From Amoebidium appalachense (taxonomy: Eukaryota; Ichthyosporea), in NCBI GenBank assembly GCA_963693365.1, contig CAVNZM010000002.1, positions 15,438,001-15,502,000 of the forward strand: a stretch of DNA of 64,000 nt. Direction: 5' to 3'. A program made the position numbers and the translations under genes. This document shows, piece after piece, positions 1-16,139 of the stretch. Below the pieces are notes generated by a model. It did not search any database. It saw only the letters and a list, made by a program, of their open reading frames with translations, and was not told the origin of the DNA. How positions within the stretch are numbered: position 1 is the stretch's first letter; each line of letters starts with the position of its first letter.

Positions 1-39
1 GCGTTGTGCGTGTGGATCTGCGTGTGGTTGAGTGTGTGT

Positions 40-78
<39 letters not shown>

Positions 79-120
79 GAGTGTGTCGCGTTGTGTGTGT
101 GGATCTGCGTGTGGTTGAGT

Positions 121-151
<31 letters not shown>

Positions 152-330
152 GGGGGTGAGTGTGTCGCGTTGTGTGTGTGGATCTGCGTGTGGTTTGAGT
201 GTGTGTGTGTGGGGGGGGGGGGGGGGGGGGAAGGAGGGGGGGGGGGGGGTGATTGTGTCACGTTGTGTGTGTGGATCTGCGTGTGGTTGAGTGTGTGTGT
301 GTGGGGGTGGGGGGGGGGGGGGGGGGGGGA
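1..330. repeat. GT/poly(G) minisatellite, four units
   Basis: Four imperfect units of about 80-92 bp begin near 1, 88, 167 and 260. Each has the core gcgttgtgtgtgtggatctg followed by a GT run and then a poly(G) run of variable length. No coding signal is visible; open frames across it are only Gly/Val/Cys repeats. Confidence 0.85.
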
Positions 331-426
331 GGGGAGGGGGGGGTTTGGTGCTTGCGTGCGTGTATGTGGGAAGGGCTACTATCCTTCACCGGTTCCTTTC
401 CTCGTTCCTGTAGGTTCTTCTCCTGC

Positions 427-467
<41 letters not shown>

Positions 468-883
468 TTCCTTTGCCATGCTCATTTCCCTCCCACACCC
501 ACACCCACTACTTTCCCATGCACACACGCACATATTTGATTTTCCATCTACACTGCACATGTGTTTGCCTGTGCAAGCATTCACACATACATGGTCATCT
601 CTGGCCAGACACTCTCGCACACATGCACATACGCTTTTTTTCCCTACACCTACCACAGCCATTTACTTTACTCCCCCCCCCCCCCCCCCCTCCACCCCCC
701 TACTCTCCACTTCCCCTCCCCGACTGGGTGCTCTGGAACGCAATCTTACCCCCCCCGTCTTCCTACTCCCGTTGACATATGCACAAACACGCAAACCCAC
801 CAAACACATACACATATGCAGACACACAAGCACACACACGCAAACACTCACTCACTCACACACGCGCGCATGCACGCACGCAC

Positions 884-958
<75 letters not shown>

Positions 959-970
959 ACGCTCACGCAG

Positions 971-1076
971 GCGGGGGTTCTGCCCCTGCACACAGCGATA
1001 AATGCCGGTAACACAGATGCAGTGCGTCTGCTCGTGGCAGCAGGGGCACGGTTACCCGACCCGGAAAACCACCCGG

Positions 1077-1119
<43 letters not shown>

Positions 1120-1427
1120 CCCCTCCCCCTCCCCCCTTCTTCCGGATGTATATTCTTTATATGTGCTTTTCATATTTGCCTTGTGTTGTCCGTCATGAAT
1201 ATACTTCTTGGGCTGCAACACACTGCCCCCAGCCCCCCTCCGAACACACACACACACACATCCAAAAATATAGCCAAAAGAAGAAAAGCAAGCACCAACC
1301 CCACCCCAGCGCGACCCCCTCGTTTCTCTTTCTCCCGGGTAGATGGAGCAGAGCACACACTAGTTTGATTTCCATTTGGGCACGGAGAATAATGATCATG
1401 CTTTATCCAGAGATTTACCCCCCCTCC

Positions 1428-1472
<45 letters not shown>

Positions 1473-1501
1473 ACACAAATGCCCTTCCCTCCTCCTGGCG
1501 G

Positions 1502-1559
<58 letters not shown>

Positions 1560-1816
1560 CACACACACACACACACACAGTTTGACAAGTATGCGCTACA
1601 CTGGGCTGCAGCGAGAGGGGACCTTGAAATGGTTAAACTTTTGGTTGAGAAAGCCGAAGTGGGCCTTACACATGTGGACTCGGTAACCCCCCCCCCCCCC
1701 CCCCCCTCCCCCCCCCCGGGGAATCCACCTATATTAATGATGCATGCTCTATGAGTAAGCTCGTTTCTTCCTTATTTGCAAATTCTTTATGTAGTCCGTC
1801 ATCAACGTGTACTGCA

Positions 1817-1857
<41 letters not shown>

Positions 1858-3374
1858 CCCCAAAATCTCCCCTACTCGGGGTCTGCCGTGAATTCACGTC
1901 CTACTGTGACCCGTTCCCCCCCCCCCCCCCCCCCCCCCTCCTTCGATTTCCCCTCCACTGCCCCCTCTCAGGGGAATGGGCACGTTTGTTTTTTCTCGAT
2001 GCCTTTGGGCTGATGTCTGAACAGGCTGTATACTCGACGCGTAGCATACAGTGGCATGACAGACACGCGCAGACAAATGTGCAATAGTAAAATGCATGCT
2101 TGCGGGCATGCATGGCCGTACACAGACAACCTTCCCTGTTTATGTCTTATCAACCACCCCCCCGCCCACCCACCACCCACCTCTCTCAACATTTATCCTG
2201 GCATTGGCTAATTGCACAAAACACGATTTTCAGCCAATCAAAAGTTAGGTTTATGATAGTGAGACTGAGAACAACCAATCAAATTCAAGACCCTATTACT
2301 GACAGCATACTTTCAGGACGGCAAGACTGCAGCCCAGACAGCGCTTGCACACGGCCACAGAAAGGTTGCAAGGTACCTGGCTAAGAAGTCTGGTGAGAGC
2401 CTTCCTGAGGCTGATGGCAGCGATAACGAAACAACAATAGAAGCACCACCGGTAAAGGAGATAACTATCACCGTGAAAAGAGAGGTGAAGGAGGAAGAGG
2501 AGGATGTCAAAGGGAAGAAAGCAGGTGGGAAGGCGAAAGAAAAAGAAACGGGAAAGAAGGAGGAAAAACCCAGGGCGAAACGGAAGAAGAAGGAAGTGAG
2601 TGAGTCGGAGGAGAGTGAGAGTTCTGAGAGCGACTTGCCTGTTAAGAGAAGGAAGACGAGCAAAAAGGCGAGAGTTGTTGAGAGTTCGAGTAGTGGCGAT
2701 GAAACATTGGAATCGTTATCGAGGAGAGACGAGAAAGGAAAGGGAAAACCCAAACAGAAAAAGGAGAAGGAGAAGGAAAAGGAAAAGACAAAGATCAGCC
2801 TTAAGATTAAGGTGAAAGACGCGCCTAAGAAACATAAAAAGGATAGCGATTCGGAAGAGGAGAAACCGAAGAAAAAGAAGAAGGGAATCGGGAAGGAAAA
2901 GGAGAAAGTTAAAGGAGGGAAAGGAGTCAAGAACGGTAAGAAAAAGAAGGGGGGCACGCCAGATTCACCCCCGCCGGCGGAAGAGAAAGAAGAAAAGAAG
3001 AAGAAGAAGAAGCAGAATGCACATATCTACAAGGAGCTGTTCAAGGATGACGTGTTCGATGTCCAGACAAAGGTATGACCCCCCCCCCCCCCCCCCCCCC
3101 CCCCCTCCCCCGGCTATGTCCCTCTGCACTCCTGTCTCTCTTCCGCTCTTGTTCCCCCTGCTCCCCCCCCCCCCCCCTCCCCCTTCCCCTCCCGGGGCCC
3201 CCACCACCACCACCATTATTATCTCTTCTCTGTCTCCCCCTTCTTCTCTCCCCTCTCCCCTCGAACAAGAGTAGACAATTATTCACAATATACAAATAGA
3301 GCAGGGGTTACGTGAAGCACGTGTGCTTTGCTTGGCGTGCCCTTTCAGTTTTTTTCGTTTTTCTGCCGGCCGGC

Positions 3375-3450
<76 letters not shown>

Positions 3451-3689
3451 AAGGAAAAAGAAAAAGAAGCTATTTCGTCTTCATCCCTCCTTTGCGTCGC
3501 CCACCTGTTTGATCCCCATAACCATGCTCAAAAATACACCCCGTTTCTCCCCCACATCAGATCCCCAAGAAGAAGGAGAAGGTGGATGATAGTCGGGCAG
3601 ACTACAGGCGCCCACGAGACAGCTACACGAAGGATAGGCCCATGGACAGAGACAGGGGAAGAGACAGGCCAAGAGACTGGGACAGATGA
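971..3689 (+). CDS. Ankyrin-repeat protein with Lys/Glu/Ser-rich C-terminal tail (5' end unresolved)
   Basis: Four exons are supported, all joined in phase 0: 971-1075, 1581-1682, 2317-3072 and 3561-3689 (stop TGA). The first three give ankyrin repeats: a PLHTAINAGNTDAVRLLVAAG unit, an ALHWAAARGDLEMVKLLVEK unit, and a DGKTAAQTALAHGHRKVARY unit. The rest of exon 3 is about 225 residues of Lys/Glu/Ser-rich, probably disordered sequence with KRK-type patches that look like nuclear localisation signals. The last exon ends in an Arg/Asp-rich stretch. Ankyrin repeats bind partner proteins; the charged tail suggests a nuclear scaffold, but that is inference. All three donors (gtaac, gtaac, gtatg) run at once into poly(C), and acceptors at 971 and 1581 end (CA)n tracts. 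No initiator ATG was found; upstream exons may lie before 971 or outside the window. Exon boundaries are strong, the gene start is not. Confidence 0.8.
1143..1215 (+). repeat. Diverged copy of the poly(C)-tailed dispersed repeat
   Basis: A diverged stretch reading ctttatatgtg ... cttgtgttgtccgtcat resembles the 3' half of the repeat best seen at 47070-47526. It lies in the sense direction inside the first resolved intron of the ankyrin gene. Confidence 0.4.
1735..1811 (+). repeat. Diverged copy of the poly(C)-tailed dispersed repeat
   Basis: It has ttctttatgtagtccgtcat and then tgtactgcataa followed by a long poly(C) run, like the 3' end of the family. It is in sense orientation in the second intron of the ankyrin gene. 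Confidence 0.45.
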
Positions 3690-4625
3690 CACTGTTTGTG
3701 TGTCCCTCTGTGTGTGGGTGCTTTGTGGAGACACGAACATGGTGGGTAGCTGGCTGCTGTGGTGGTGGGCGTAAAGTTGCATAAATGACTCGTAGTCTTT
3801 GTAGTCTCTGTGATGTACAGTGATGTATACGAAGCATCATGCACTTGCACACAAGCCCACAACATTCACGATGCTCTTAGTCTAAAAAAAATAGCCATCG
3901 TACTGAATATTTCAATATAAAAATGATTTGGCATGTACTGGTGGGTGTAGTCGACAATGCTTCTTTTTTTTTTTTTTTTTTTTTTTTTTTTAGGTGATCA
4001 CAGAAGTATCTGTTGCTTGCAGATCTGGGCTAAAAACATAGCCAATGCTTGTTTTTTTGTTCTCTTTCCACGTCGGGGGTAATTTTGAAGTGCCTGTTTG
4101 AGCGTTTGTTGTGATTGGGTACATAGGGATGGGTTCTGGGGGGGATTGGAAGGGGGGGGGGGGGGGGGGGGGGGGGGGGGTGTGGATTCAGTGTACATAG
4201 TGGGTGTTATCCGGCGTTTGGTTTCCTGGTACATATACATATGTATGCCAAAAATAGTATGCAACAAAATGTATCTTGGTGGCTCAGTTTGTGCACATTG
4301 TATGTGTAGGGGGCAACGGGGAAAAAGAATGGACTCAAAAATTTTGTGCATGTTTGGCAATGCGCGCCAGGCCCTATGCCTGGATGATGCTCACCGTGGC
4401 ACGTGTGTCCTGTATGTATCAAAAATGCAGGATAGCAATGTATTCGTGCTAATAATATCTGGTTCTGAGAAGCGTCTTTTCAATTGTGTACATGCAGGTC
4501 AGAGTGTGCACGTGTGTGTGTGTATGTTGTGTCTGTGTGTGTGTGCCTGTGTGTATGTGTGTGTGTTTGGGCGTCACATGTGGCGTGTGTGTGTGTGCCT
4601 GCCACGGTGTGTGTGTGTGTGTGTA

Positions 4626-4702
<77 letters not shown>

Positions 4703-4773
4703 CACGGTACAACCAGCTGTATAGGCGGGGCAGCGCAGGCGCCTCCCCGGGGAGGATCCGGAGGAGGAGGAGG

Positions 4774-4811
<38 letters not shown>

Positions 4812-5321
4812 CCGGGGGTGATTAGGTCGAATCAGAAGCCGTAACCGCAGACTTGATATGGTTAAGAGCGAGCCTTCTGATTCGCATGTATAAATAGAGA
4901 ATCTGATCTAAAAATAGCTAGGCCCCTGATTGCGCCGCCCACCGAGTCCCGCGCCCAAACCCGCTGCGCGGTCGCCCGGCTCAGCGTGCACACCGGCCGC
5001 GGCAGCGCATGCATGCATATGATTCACGTGTGTGACTTTTACACGTTTGTACGTGTCTTGTATGGTATACCGTCTCTGCCTGAAGACACATGTTGTTGAG
5101 TCTGTATAGAGCTGTGTAGACATTCTACAAGGACGGTCAATATAATACACGTCGCAGCATACAAATACTGCCTGCTTCGCCGTGTTTGTGCATGGTTCTC
5201 AATTAACTAGCCTCACTGCAGGATTACAAAGTCATACTGGGAATCAGACACGCTACAGCCATACACTAGATTCAGCAACTACACGCCGTCCATCCCCTAA
5301 GATACAAGACACGCCACCAAC
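3690..5321. other. Intergenic: ankyrin gene 3' flank to mL50 start
   Basis: This holds a 28-nt poly(T) run near 3964, a poly(G) run near 4155, a long GT microsatellite at about 4502-4700, another poly(G) tract at 4776-4809, and a GC-rich stretch near 4930-5010 that could be the mL50 promoter region. No convincing exon was found. Confidence 0.6.
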
Positions 5322-6011
5322 ATGCAGTCGACGGTGCGGGCTCTGTGCGCGGCCCAAAGAATTGTTCCCCAGGCAGCAAACATGGCAACAGTGAGCAGTG
5401 CGCGCGCCTCTTTGGCAGGTGGGTTGAGGTCTGTTTAGTGGGTTTTGGTGTGCATGGTTTTGGGTTGAGTAAGCCAGCTGTAAGGGGGGGAAGCGTACGT
5501 GGAGACTGATCGCAAAGATTTTCAATGGTGTTGGCCCTTTCCCCCGTTCCCCCCCCCCCCCCCCCCCCCCCCAGCTCTCTCACACACTCTCTCACTCCCT
5601 CTTTCACTCTCTTCCCCTCCGACGCCCCTTTCTCCCCTTCTCTCACTGTCTCTCTCTCTGTGTGTGTGTGTGTGTGTGTGCGCGCGCGCGCGCGTGTGTG
5701 TGCTTGTGTGTGTGTGTGTGTGTGCGCGCGCGTGCGTGTGTGTGTGTGTGTGTGTGTGCGTGTGTGCGTGTGTGCTTGTGTGTGTTCCTGCATGTGTCGC
5801 ATCCACTGGTTCTCGTTGTGCTCCTTTCCATGTACACGGACACACGTCTTCCTCACATATTCCTCCCCCTTGCACCCTGTCTCTCTTCCAGTCTCCCCCT
5901 TTGTTACGTTCGAATCTCTGATTCCGCCATCCTCTGTTGTTCCCTCTTGTTAGCTATTGACCTTTTCTCTAACAACTCGCACCAATATATCCTCTCTCCC
6001 CTCTCTCTCTC

Positions 6012-6066
<55 letters not shown>

Positions 6067-6416
6067 ACACACTTCCCCACTCTCGTTCACTGCGTGTCTA
6101 TGGCTTTCCGTTCCCAACGAGGCCCAATCCATATCCTACACTCCACCCCCTCTGTCAACACTTTTTTTTTTTTTTTTTTTTTAACCTAAGGGGGGGGGGG
6201 GGGGGGGGTAGGAAGGATGGATTTGTATGAATATGGGAAGTATGAACAACCCCTGCTGTGTATTAGGTTGGAGGGACTTTCATTTGTGATATTTATTTGT
6301 TTATTTATTTATTTATTTATTTTTTGGGGGGAGAGGGAGGGGGGGTAGGCGGGAGGGATATGCACCATAATTTTCTCTACCAGCCCGTCCCCCTGTGTAT
6401 CCTGTTGTACACCCAT

Positions 6417-6455
<39 letters not shown>

Positions 6456-6662
6456 GGCGGCTAAACCCCCTACTGCCGGTTTTCTGCTGCAGGCACATGC
6501 ACAAGTCAATCCGCATTGGGTTGGACTCGTCATGCCAAGTTAGGCATGACCAAGTCTGCTAGCTATCACATGCCTGTGGTTATGTGGTTATCTAATAAAT
6601 TGTTCACACACGTACACACATGCACATGCACATGCACACACACACATACACACAGGCGCACG

Positions 6663-6713
<51 letters not shown>

Positions 6714-7092
6714 AGTGCGTGCTGAAAAGAAGACCGGTCTCTTTGGCAGTCTCCTTGGTTTTGGACGTAAGGAAACCCCTGCACCAGCACAGCCAGAACC
6801 AGTCAGGTGAGTAATATTCTGAAATTACACGAAATTTCACATATTTATCTCACGGTGGTAGGATCTGGTAGGTTGGTGTCAGGCATCCATTTCATTAATA
6901 TTGTAGCCCCAAAAGTAGAATCGTTGATATCGGGCTTATTGCACTGGCCATATTGACTAGGGCGTGTTTGGAGTTCCCTGACCCTCCCCCCCCCCCCCCC
7001 CCCCCCTCCCCCCCCCAATCCGTTGTTCAGACGCACCCAACCCCCTCCCCCTCCCTCCCCCCTCCCCCCCCCCCCCCCCCCCACCACCACCA

Positions 7093-7129
<37 letters not shown>

Positions 7130-7626
7130 TACACACGCACACACACACACACACACACCCTGCATACACGATCACACAACCACCATATTAACTGTCCCCT
7201 CCACCCTCCTTTTTGACCCCCCTCAGCCAACCAGAACAGACGAAGCAACAAAAAGTTACAGCACGTGCCAGTCGTGCCGACATGCCGGTGCACGAACGGA
7301 TGGAGTTTGTGATTGGTCGGGAGATACCCCATGCCATGGCCGGGGGCAAGTGGGAGACATTTTCATTGGACAATCCGTACATCAAGTTTAGGGTGAGTGG
7401 GAACGGGCATGTGCACGTGTGTGTTGGCGGTTCACGCACACACGTGTTTATGTATTGCACATATGCTTGTGTTTATGTATTGCACATATGCTTGTGTTTA
7501 TGTTTGTCTTGCACACGTGCACGCGTTTATGTTTTCATATTGTTGTTGTACATATGCATGTGTTTATATTGTTGTCCCCCCCCCCCCCCCCCCCCCCCCA
7601 CCCCACCCCACCCCCACGCGTGCGCG

Positions 7627-7680
<54 letters not shown>

Positions 7681-7907
7681 TCAAATTGGCCAAGATGTGT
7701 TGCCTCACATATTGCGGTCGAAACAAAGTTTGGGTTGGGAACAACACTCTAGAGGGCAAAGAGTTGGAGCACACATGTGTTGGGGAATGGGAAAACCCTG
7801 ATAATATTGCTCTGCTCAAGTATAGTACCGTACATGTAGTTGGTGTTTGTTTTGTGTTTTGTTTTGGTGGTGTTCATATGTCTTTGCTTTATGTTTGCCA
7901 TCATCTA

Positions 7908-7941
<34 letters not shown>

Positions 7942-8089
7942 CTTCTCTTTTCCACGTCGCGTCACTACCCACTTTTAGATAACACATGCAGTATGCTTTC
8001 TTCTCACGCACACACAACACAGGCTAAATCATTCACTCACTCACTCACTCACTCACTCACTCACACACACACACACACACGCACGCACG

Positions 8090-8121
<32 letters not shown>

Positions 8122-8299
8122 GATACTGCGTGCCTTTGAGGAGGAGTTCAGACGGGATTTTGGCAACCACCAACTGCACACGTTAAAGACGCTTGCCGAT
8201 GTGAAGGCTATTCTCGATGTGCCCCAACACACCTCCCAGCCTGCGTTCCCCAGCGTTGACTTTAAGGATCTGCCAGCCAACCTGTCCATCCAACAATAG
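5322..8299 (+). CDS. MRPL50: Mitochondrial large ribosomal subunit protein mL50
   Basis: Structural protein of the mitochondrial 39S/54S-type large ribosomal subunit. Exons 5322-5418, 6716-6806, 7227-7392 and 8123-8299 join with matching phases (1, 0 after two split codons, 0) into 176 aa; human mL50 is of similar length. The first about 40 residues ([20 protein letters not shown]...) have Arg and Ala but no acidic residue, as expected of a mitochondrial targeting peptide. The middle is Pro/Gln-rich. The diagnostic part is the C-terminal half: [19 protein letters not shown], then [19 protein letters not shown], and the end [10 protein letters not shown], which align in order with the SLED/LKF, RLHQM-VRDVLDFYNVP and NLPPNL blocks of animal mL50. 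Acceptors of exons 2 and 4 end (CA)n tracts. An AATAAA lies about 200 nt after the stop. ATG 5322 is the first start in frame with the targeting peptide. Confidence 0.88.
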
Positions 8300-8496
8300 C
8301 GATTGGCTGTGGTTGTTAAAGAAAAGGTGTAAAGGTGTATATTGGTACTTGGTGTGGCAGGTGTGCTTGGAATTTGCCGGAGCGTTGTAAGACATCTTGA
8401 GAGCTCTTCTTTCCTCTTTGGTGCTTTCCCCCTGCCCTCTCTTTTCTTTTTCTTCCTTTTTTTTTGTTTTTGTTTTACTGTTGTTTTCCCTTCATA

Positions 8497-8502
8497 AATA
8501 AA
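8497..8502 (+). promoter_or_regulatory. AATAAA polyadenylation signal of mL50
   Basis: A perfect AATAAA lies 198 nt downstream of the mL50 stop codon in an otherwise T-rich 3' region, which is a typical 3' UTR position. Confidence 0.6.
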
Positions 8503-10928
8503 ATGTACGTTTCGTTTCATGTCTCCCTTTCTTCCTCCCAGGCTGGCGTATGCTTATTATTTGTAATTCCTGACGCGTTTCTGTAACTGATTTTTTATTG
8601 GTGGTCAGAGACGGGAGTGTTTGCCACGTCAGAAATTCCATGGTGTGTCGTTCACTTACTAAGTGTCAATGGTTTGTATTATTGTTTGGGGTATTGTATG
8701 TGATCATTGAATGACACACTGTTGTGTGCCTGCGCAAGGCCACGTGTGTATTAACAAATTCAAAACAGACTGAGACTTGAAGTTTGCACTATTTGGTGGA
8801 ACGGTTGCCCACGGCAACATCCCCCCCCCCCCCCCCCCCCCTCCCCCCCTCCCCCCGCTTCCCCTCTCCATTCTCTCCCCCTGTCTATTAATGTGAAGGT
8901 GTGTTTCCAACTCGATGGCGCCTCCCCTCTCCCCACGTGCGCACGCACCACACACACACACGTGTGTGGCGATGCACACACACACCCCAGTACGTGCACA
9001 CAGTCACGCGCTCTGTGTGAGCCAGTGTTGCAAATCTCACACGTATTTTCTGTCTCGGTTATCTTTTTTGTAGTTGCTTGATTGTTGTTTTAGGTTTTTG
9101 GTTGTATTCTGGTTAGCTACTGTAATGGCCGTGTAATACTAGTAGCTACGTCAACAAAAAAATGATCTGTATCATAATGAACATATATTCATATCATCGA
9201 CCCATGGACGTTGTGTTTCCGGGTTGGCCGGAGCTCCATCGGGAGCACTGCCAGTCAATGCCTGAGTTCCCGGGCCTATATCTATATTTGCTAGTATCGC
9301 TGCCACTCATGGTCAGGGCCATGGTGATATCGTACATAGGCCGGGAAGGCTTTTGTGTGGGGTTACGTAATTACTTGGGGTTGGGGTTGGGGTGGGGTGT
9401 GTGGGCGGGTGGGTGGGTGCACATGTGTGGGTGGGTGGGGACCGGGGGGGGAGGGGGGAGGGAAGGGGGGAATGCCCTGCATGATTCCAACATTATATCA
9501 CGGTTGTGGATCAAACTGCGGGTACTGGTGCACACACCCGGGCCCTAGGCCTGTATATTCGGCCTACGAATATAGGCATATCATGCGCATGCAAGTGGCA
9601 CGATCGGGAACAGTTTAATAGTTTTTGATACTGGCACAGCCAGATCGAGTCCGCGTGAACGTTACCGAAACGGAGAGTCCGAACCCCCCGGCCCGCTCTA
9701 ATATAGAATTAAATTTCATTTTTTGCCTTGGTGTGGGCCTAGCCCAGACATCAGACTCTGATGGCCACCTACATGCACCATTCTTCTAAGTTTTTTATAC
9801 ACCATAACTGCAGACACATTAAAAAATTAAAATTTAATAAACAGTGCTGTCTCCGTACAGCCTCATGATCAGAGAATTGGCTGCTTTGCACAGCATAGGC
9901 ATGAAGTGCAGCTATATATAGCATATTGGCCCACAACAACATGAATCGGCAGTTGTTTTAATCATAGCTATATATAGAGCTGGTGAGTGTCAGCAGGGAA
10001 GAACTAGCAATTCGGGTCGGGTCGGGTTGCATAAGGCCACGATCCGGGCCAGCTAGCAGGGTTGGGTTACACTTGCTTCGAAAGCAATCTTCATTGCATA
10101 CCTGGAAGGGAGTAGAATGTGAGGAAGGCCCGGGATTGATTGGCCAACCGATGCAGCACAAAATGTTCTCGTACTAGCCTGCTCTCAAACGTACTCCCTA
10201 CTCACGAGCTCCATTGCCTGGAGAGAGGGGGGAGGGGGGGGGGGGGGGGGGGGGGGGGTAACACTGCTTGTTGCTGAACAAGAAGTACAACATGATGCAT
10301 GCAGATCCTGAAGGGGGGAAGGGGGAGGGGAAAAAAAAAAAAAAAAAAAAAAGGGGGGGGGGGGGGGGGGGGGGGGGGGGGTGATGTATGCGTTAAGGGT
10401 TGGAAATATGGAGGAGACAACATAGAGCAACAACAAAACTTCACAAACGTGGGAGATCCAAAATCAAACAATTAAGCGTGCAGGCAGAAGACACTTGAAC
10501 AGAGCCCATCATCAGGGGCGTTAGAGGGTTGGAAATATGGAGGAGGCAACATAGAGCAACAACAAAACGTCACAAACGTGGGAGATCCAAAATCAAACAT
10601 GTGTGCAGCCAGAAGACACTTGAACAGAGCCCATCATCAGGGGGGGGGGGGGGGGGGGGAGGGGGGGGGGGGGGGCATTCTAAGTATGCATCATAGATAG
10701 GGCTCCGAGTCTCCTCTCCGCCCCGCCCCGGGGGCGGGGGGAGGGGGGGGGGGGGGGGGAGACCCAAATTATTTTAGACCCAACAATATGCGTGTGAAAT
10801 CCAGGTTCACTTGATCATGGGTCGGTCACCCGTTTAGCAAAGACGAGCAGAAATACTTAATAGTTTTTGTGGCATAATTAGGGCCTATCCTCAGGGGGGC
10901 CTTAAAGGAGGGGGGGGGGGGGGGGGGG
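8503..10928. other. Intergenic between the convergent mL50 and PAQR genes
   Basis: Mostly mixed-composition unique-looking DNA with poly(C) near 8821, G-rich DNA near 9430-9470, and poly(G)/poly(A) tracts at 10230-10390. It contains two tandem copies of a variant dispersed repeat at 10383-10643. No exon with good splice signals or a recognisable protein was found. Confidence 0.5.
10383..10643 (-). repeat. Two tandem copies of a variant of the dispersed repeat
   Basis: A unit of roughly 120-130 bp occurs twice in direct orientation (about 10383-10519 and 10524-10643). Shared text includes ggttggaaatatggagga and acaaacgtgggagatccaaa. Both end in cagagcccatcatcagggg, close to the agcagagcccatcctcaggg border of the main family. 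It lies 3' of the PAQR stop, on the same strand as that gene. Confidence 0.75.
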
Positions 10929-14786
<3,858 letters not shown>

Positions 14787-15047
14787 TTTGTAGGACAGTA
14801 TCTCGCACAAAAGATTATACGCTGAGTTCTCTAGGTAGAACGTTCACCAGGTCTGTGGAATCTGCACTTGGACCGCTCCTGGGATGCTCAAATTTAAGGT
14901 TACAGAACCACTGCTAAGTTAACAAAATACCGTGTTGGTTTCAGTCAGATTCCCCCCTGTTCGGTTTTGTAGTTTGAATCTGAACAACAACAGAGAGTGT
15001 GCGAGCGAGGTCAAAAAAAAGGCTTTCTGCGCTATAAGGTGAGAAAA

Positions 15048-15145
<98 letters not shown>

Positions 15146-15207
15146 CGTGTGTGTGTGCCTGTGTGTGTGTGTGTGTTGCATGCGTGTGCGTGTGTGCGTG
15201 CTTGACT

Positions 15208-15245
<38 letters not shown>

Positions 15246-16139
15246 GTGCGTGTGTGCGTGTGCGTGTGTGTGTGTGTGTGTTGGGGGGGGGGGGGCGTGT
15301 GTGTATGTGTGTGTGTGTGATGTGTGTGTGATGTGTGCGTGATGTGTGTGTGTGAGTGAGGGAGTGTGTGTGTGCGTGTGTGCGTGTGTGTGCGCGTGCC
15401 TGAGTGAGTGAGTGTGTTTGTGTACGCGCGTGCGTGTGCGTAAGTGCGTGCGTGTGCGTGCGTATGCGTGTGTGTGTGTGTGCGTTTATATGATAAACAA
15501 CACAGCTATACTATGTACTCTAACCATTTCAAACTTGGAGAGCGAGACTGTCGTCGACGTCTAAACTTCGGAAACATCAAAGCGTCAAGACGATCCCCCC
15601 AGCCTCTCACGGGCATGGGGAAAGTGAATTTATCGCTCCCCTGGAATGTGTTGCGCAGCTTGCACTTTATACCTTAAGACGTAAATTTTGTTATTTGAGC
15701 TCAAAAGTTAATAAACGAAAGTTTGATTGGTTTAATTGCATTTTACTCAACAAAGGGCGAGCTGGGTACTGCAGCCTTGTGTCTGGCACAGATTCTCAGA
15801 TTATTTTCTTTCAAAGTTTTGTGAGGTGTGGGGGGACTCTAAAGTGCGTGCGCAGCCAATCAGAAGAAACCAACTAGCCAACAATGTGGCATGAAAAAGT
15901 GTGAAAGTAAATGAAAATTACAACGCAAGTTTCTTCATATCATGCCAACTTTGCCGGGGGGCCAAACTCAAGATTTTGGCCAGGAGAGGGAGGGAGCTCA
16001 GTGAACGAAGGGGAAAGAAAACTGTTGCAAAGTTTTATCGCTATAGCAACCTTTATGTGTAAGATTATTTATCGCTGATACTATTTTGTTTTAACAATTG
16101 CATGGTTCAGCGGTGTAGCTGTGACTTTTAACTACGACA
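14787..16139. other. Intergenic between the divergent PAQR and MICU genes
   Basis: About 1.35 kb that should contain two divergent promoters. It holds a GT/GC-alternating tract at about 15050-15483 that could adopt Z-form DNA, and a CCAAT motif in the 15855-15865 area. No TATA box was assigned and no exon was seen. Confidence 0.5.

Noticed and set aside
2313-2957. 214-codon Ser/Phe/Leu-rich minus-strand frame resembling a membrane protein
   Set aside because: It is the antisense of the AAG/GAG-rich ankyrin-protein tail; the plus strand carries the supported exon.
9162-9548. 128-codon plus-strand frame starting MICIIMNIYSYHRPMD
   Set aside because: It ends in Gly/Trp-rich translation of a GGGTGG tract, has no recognisable protein and no second exon.
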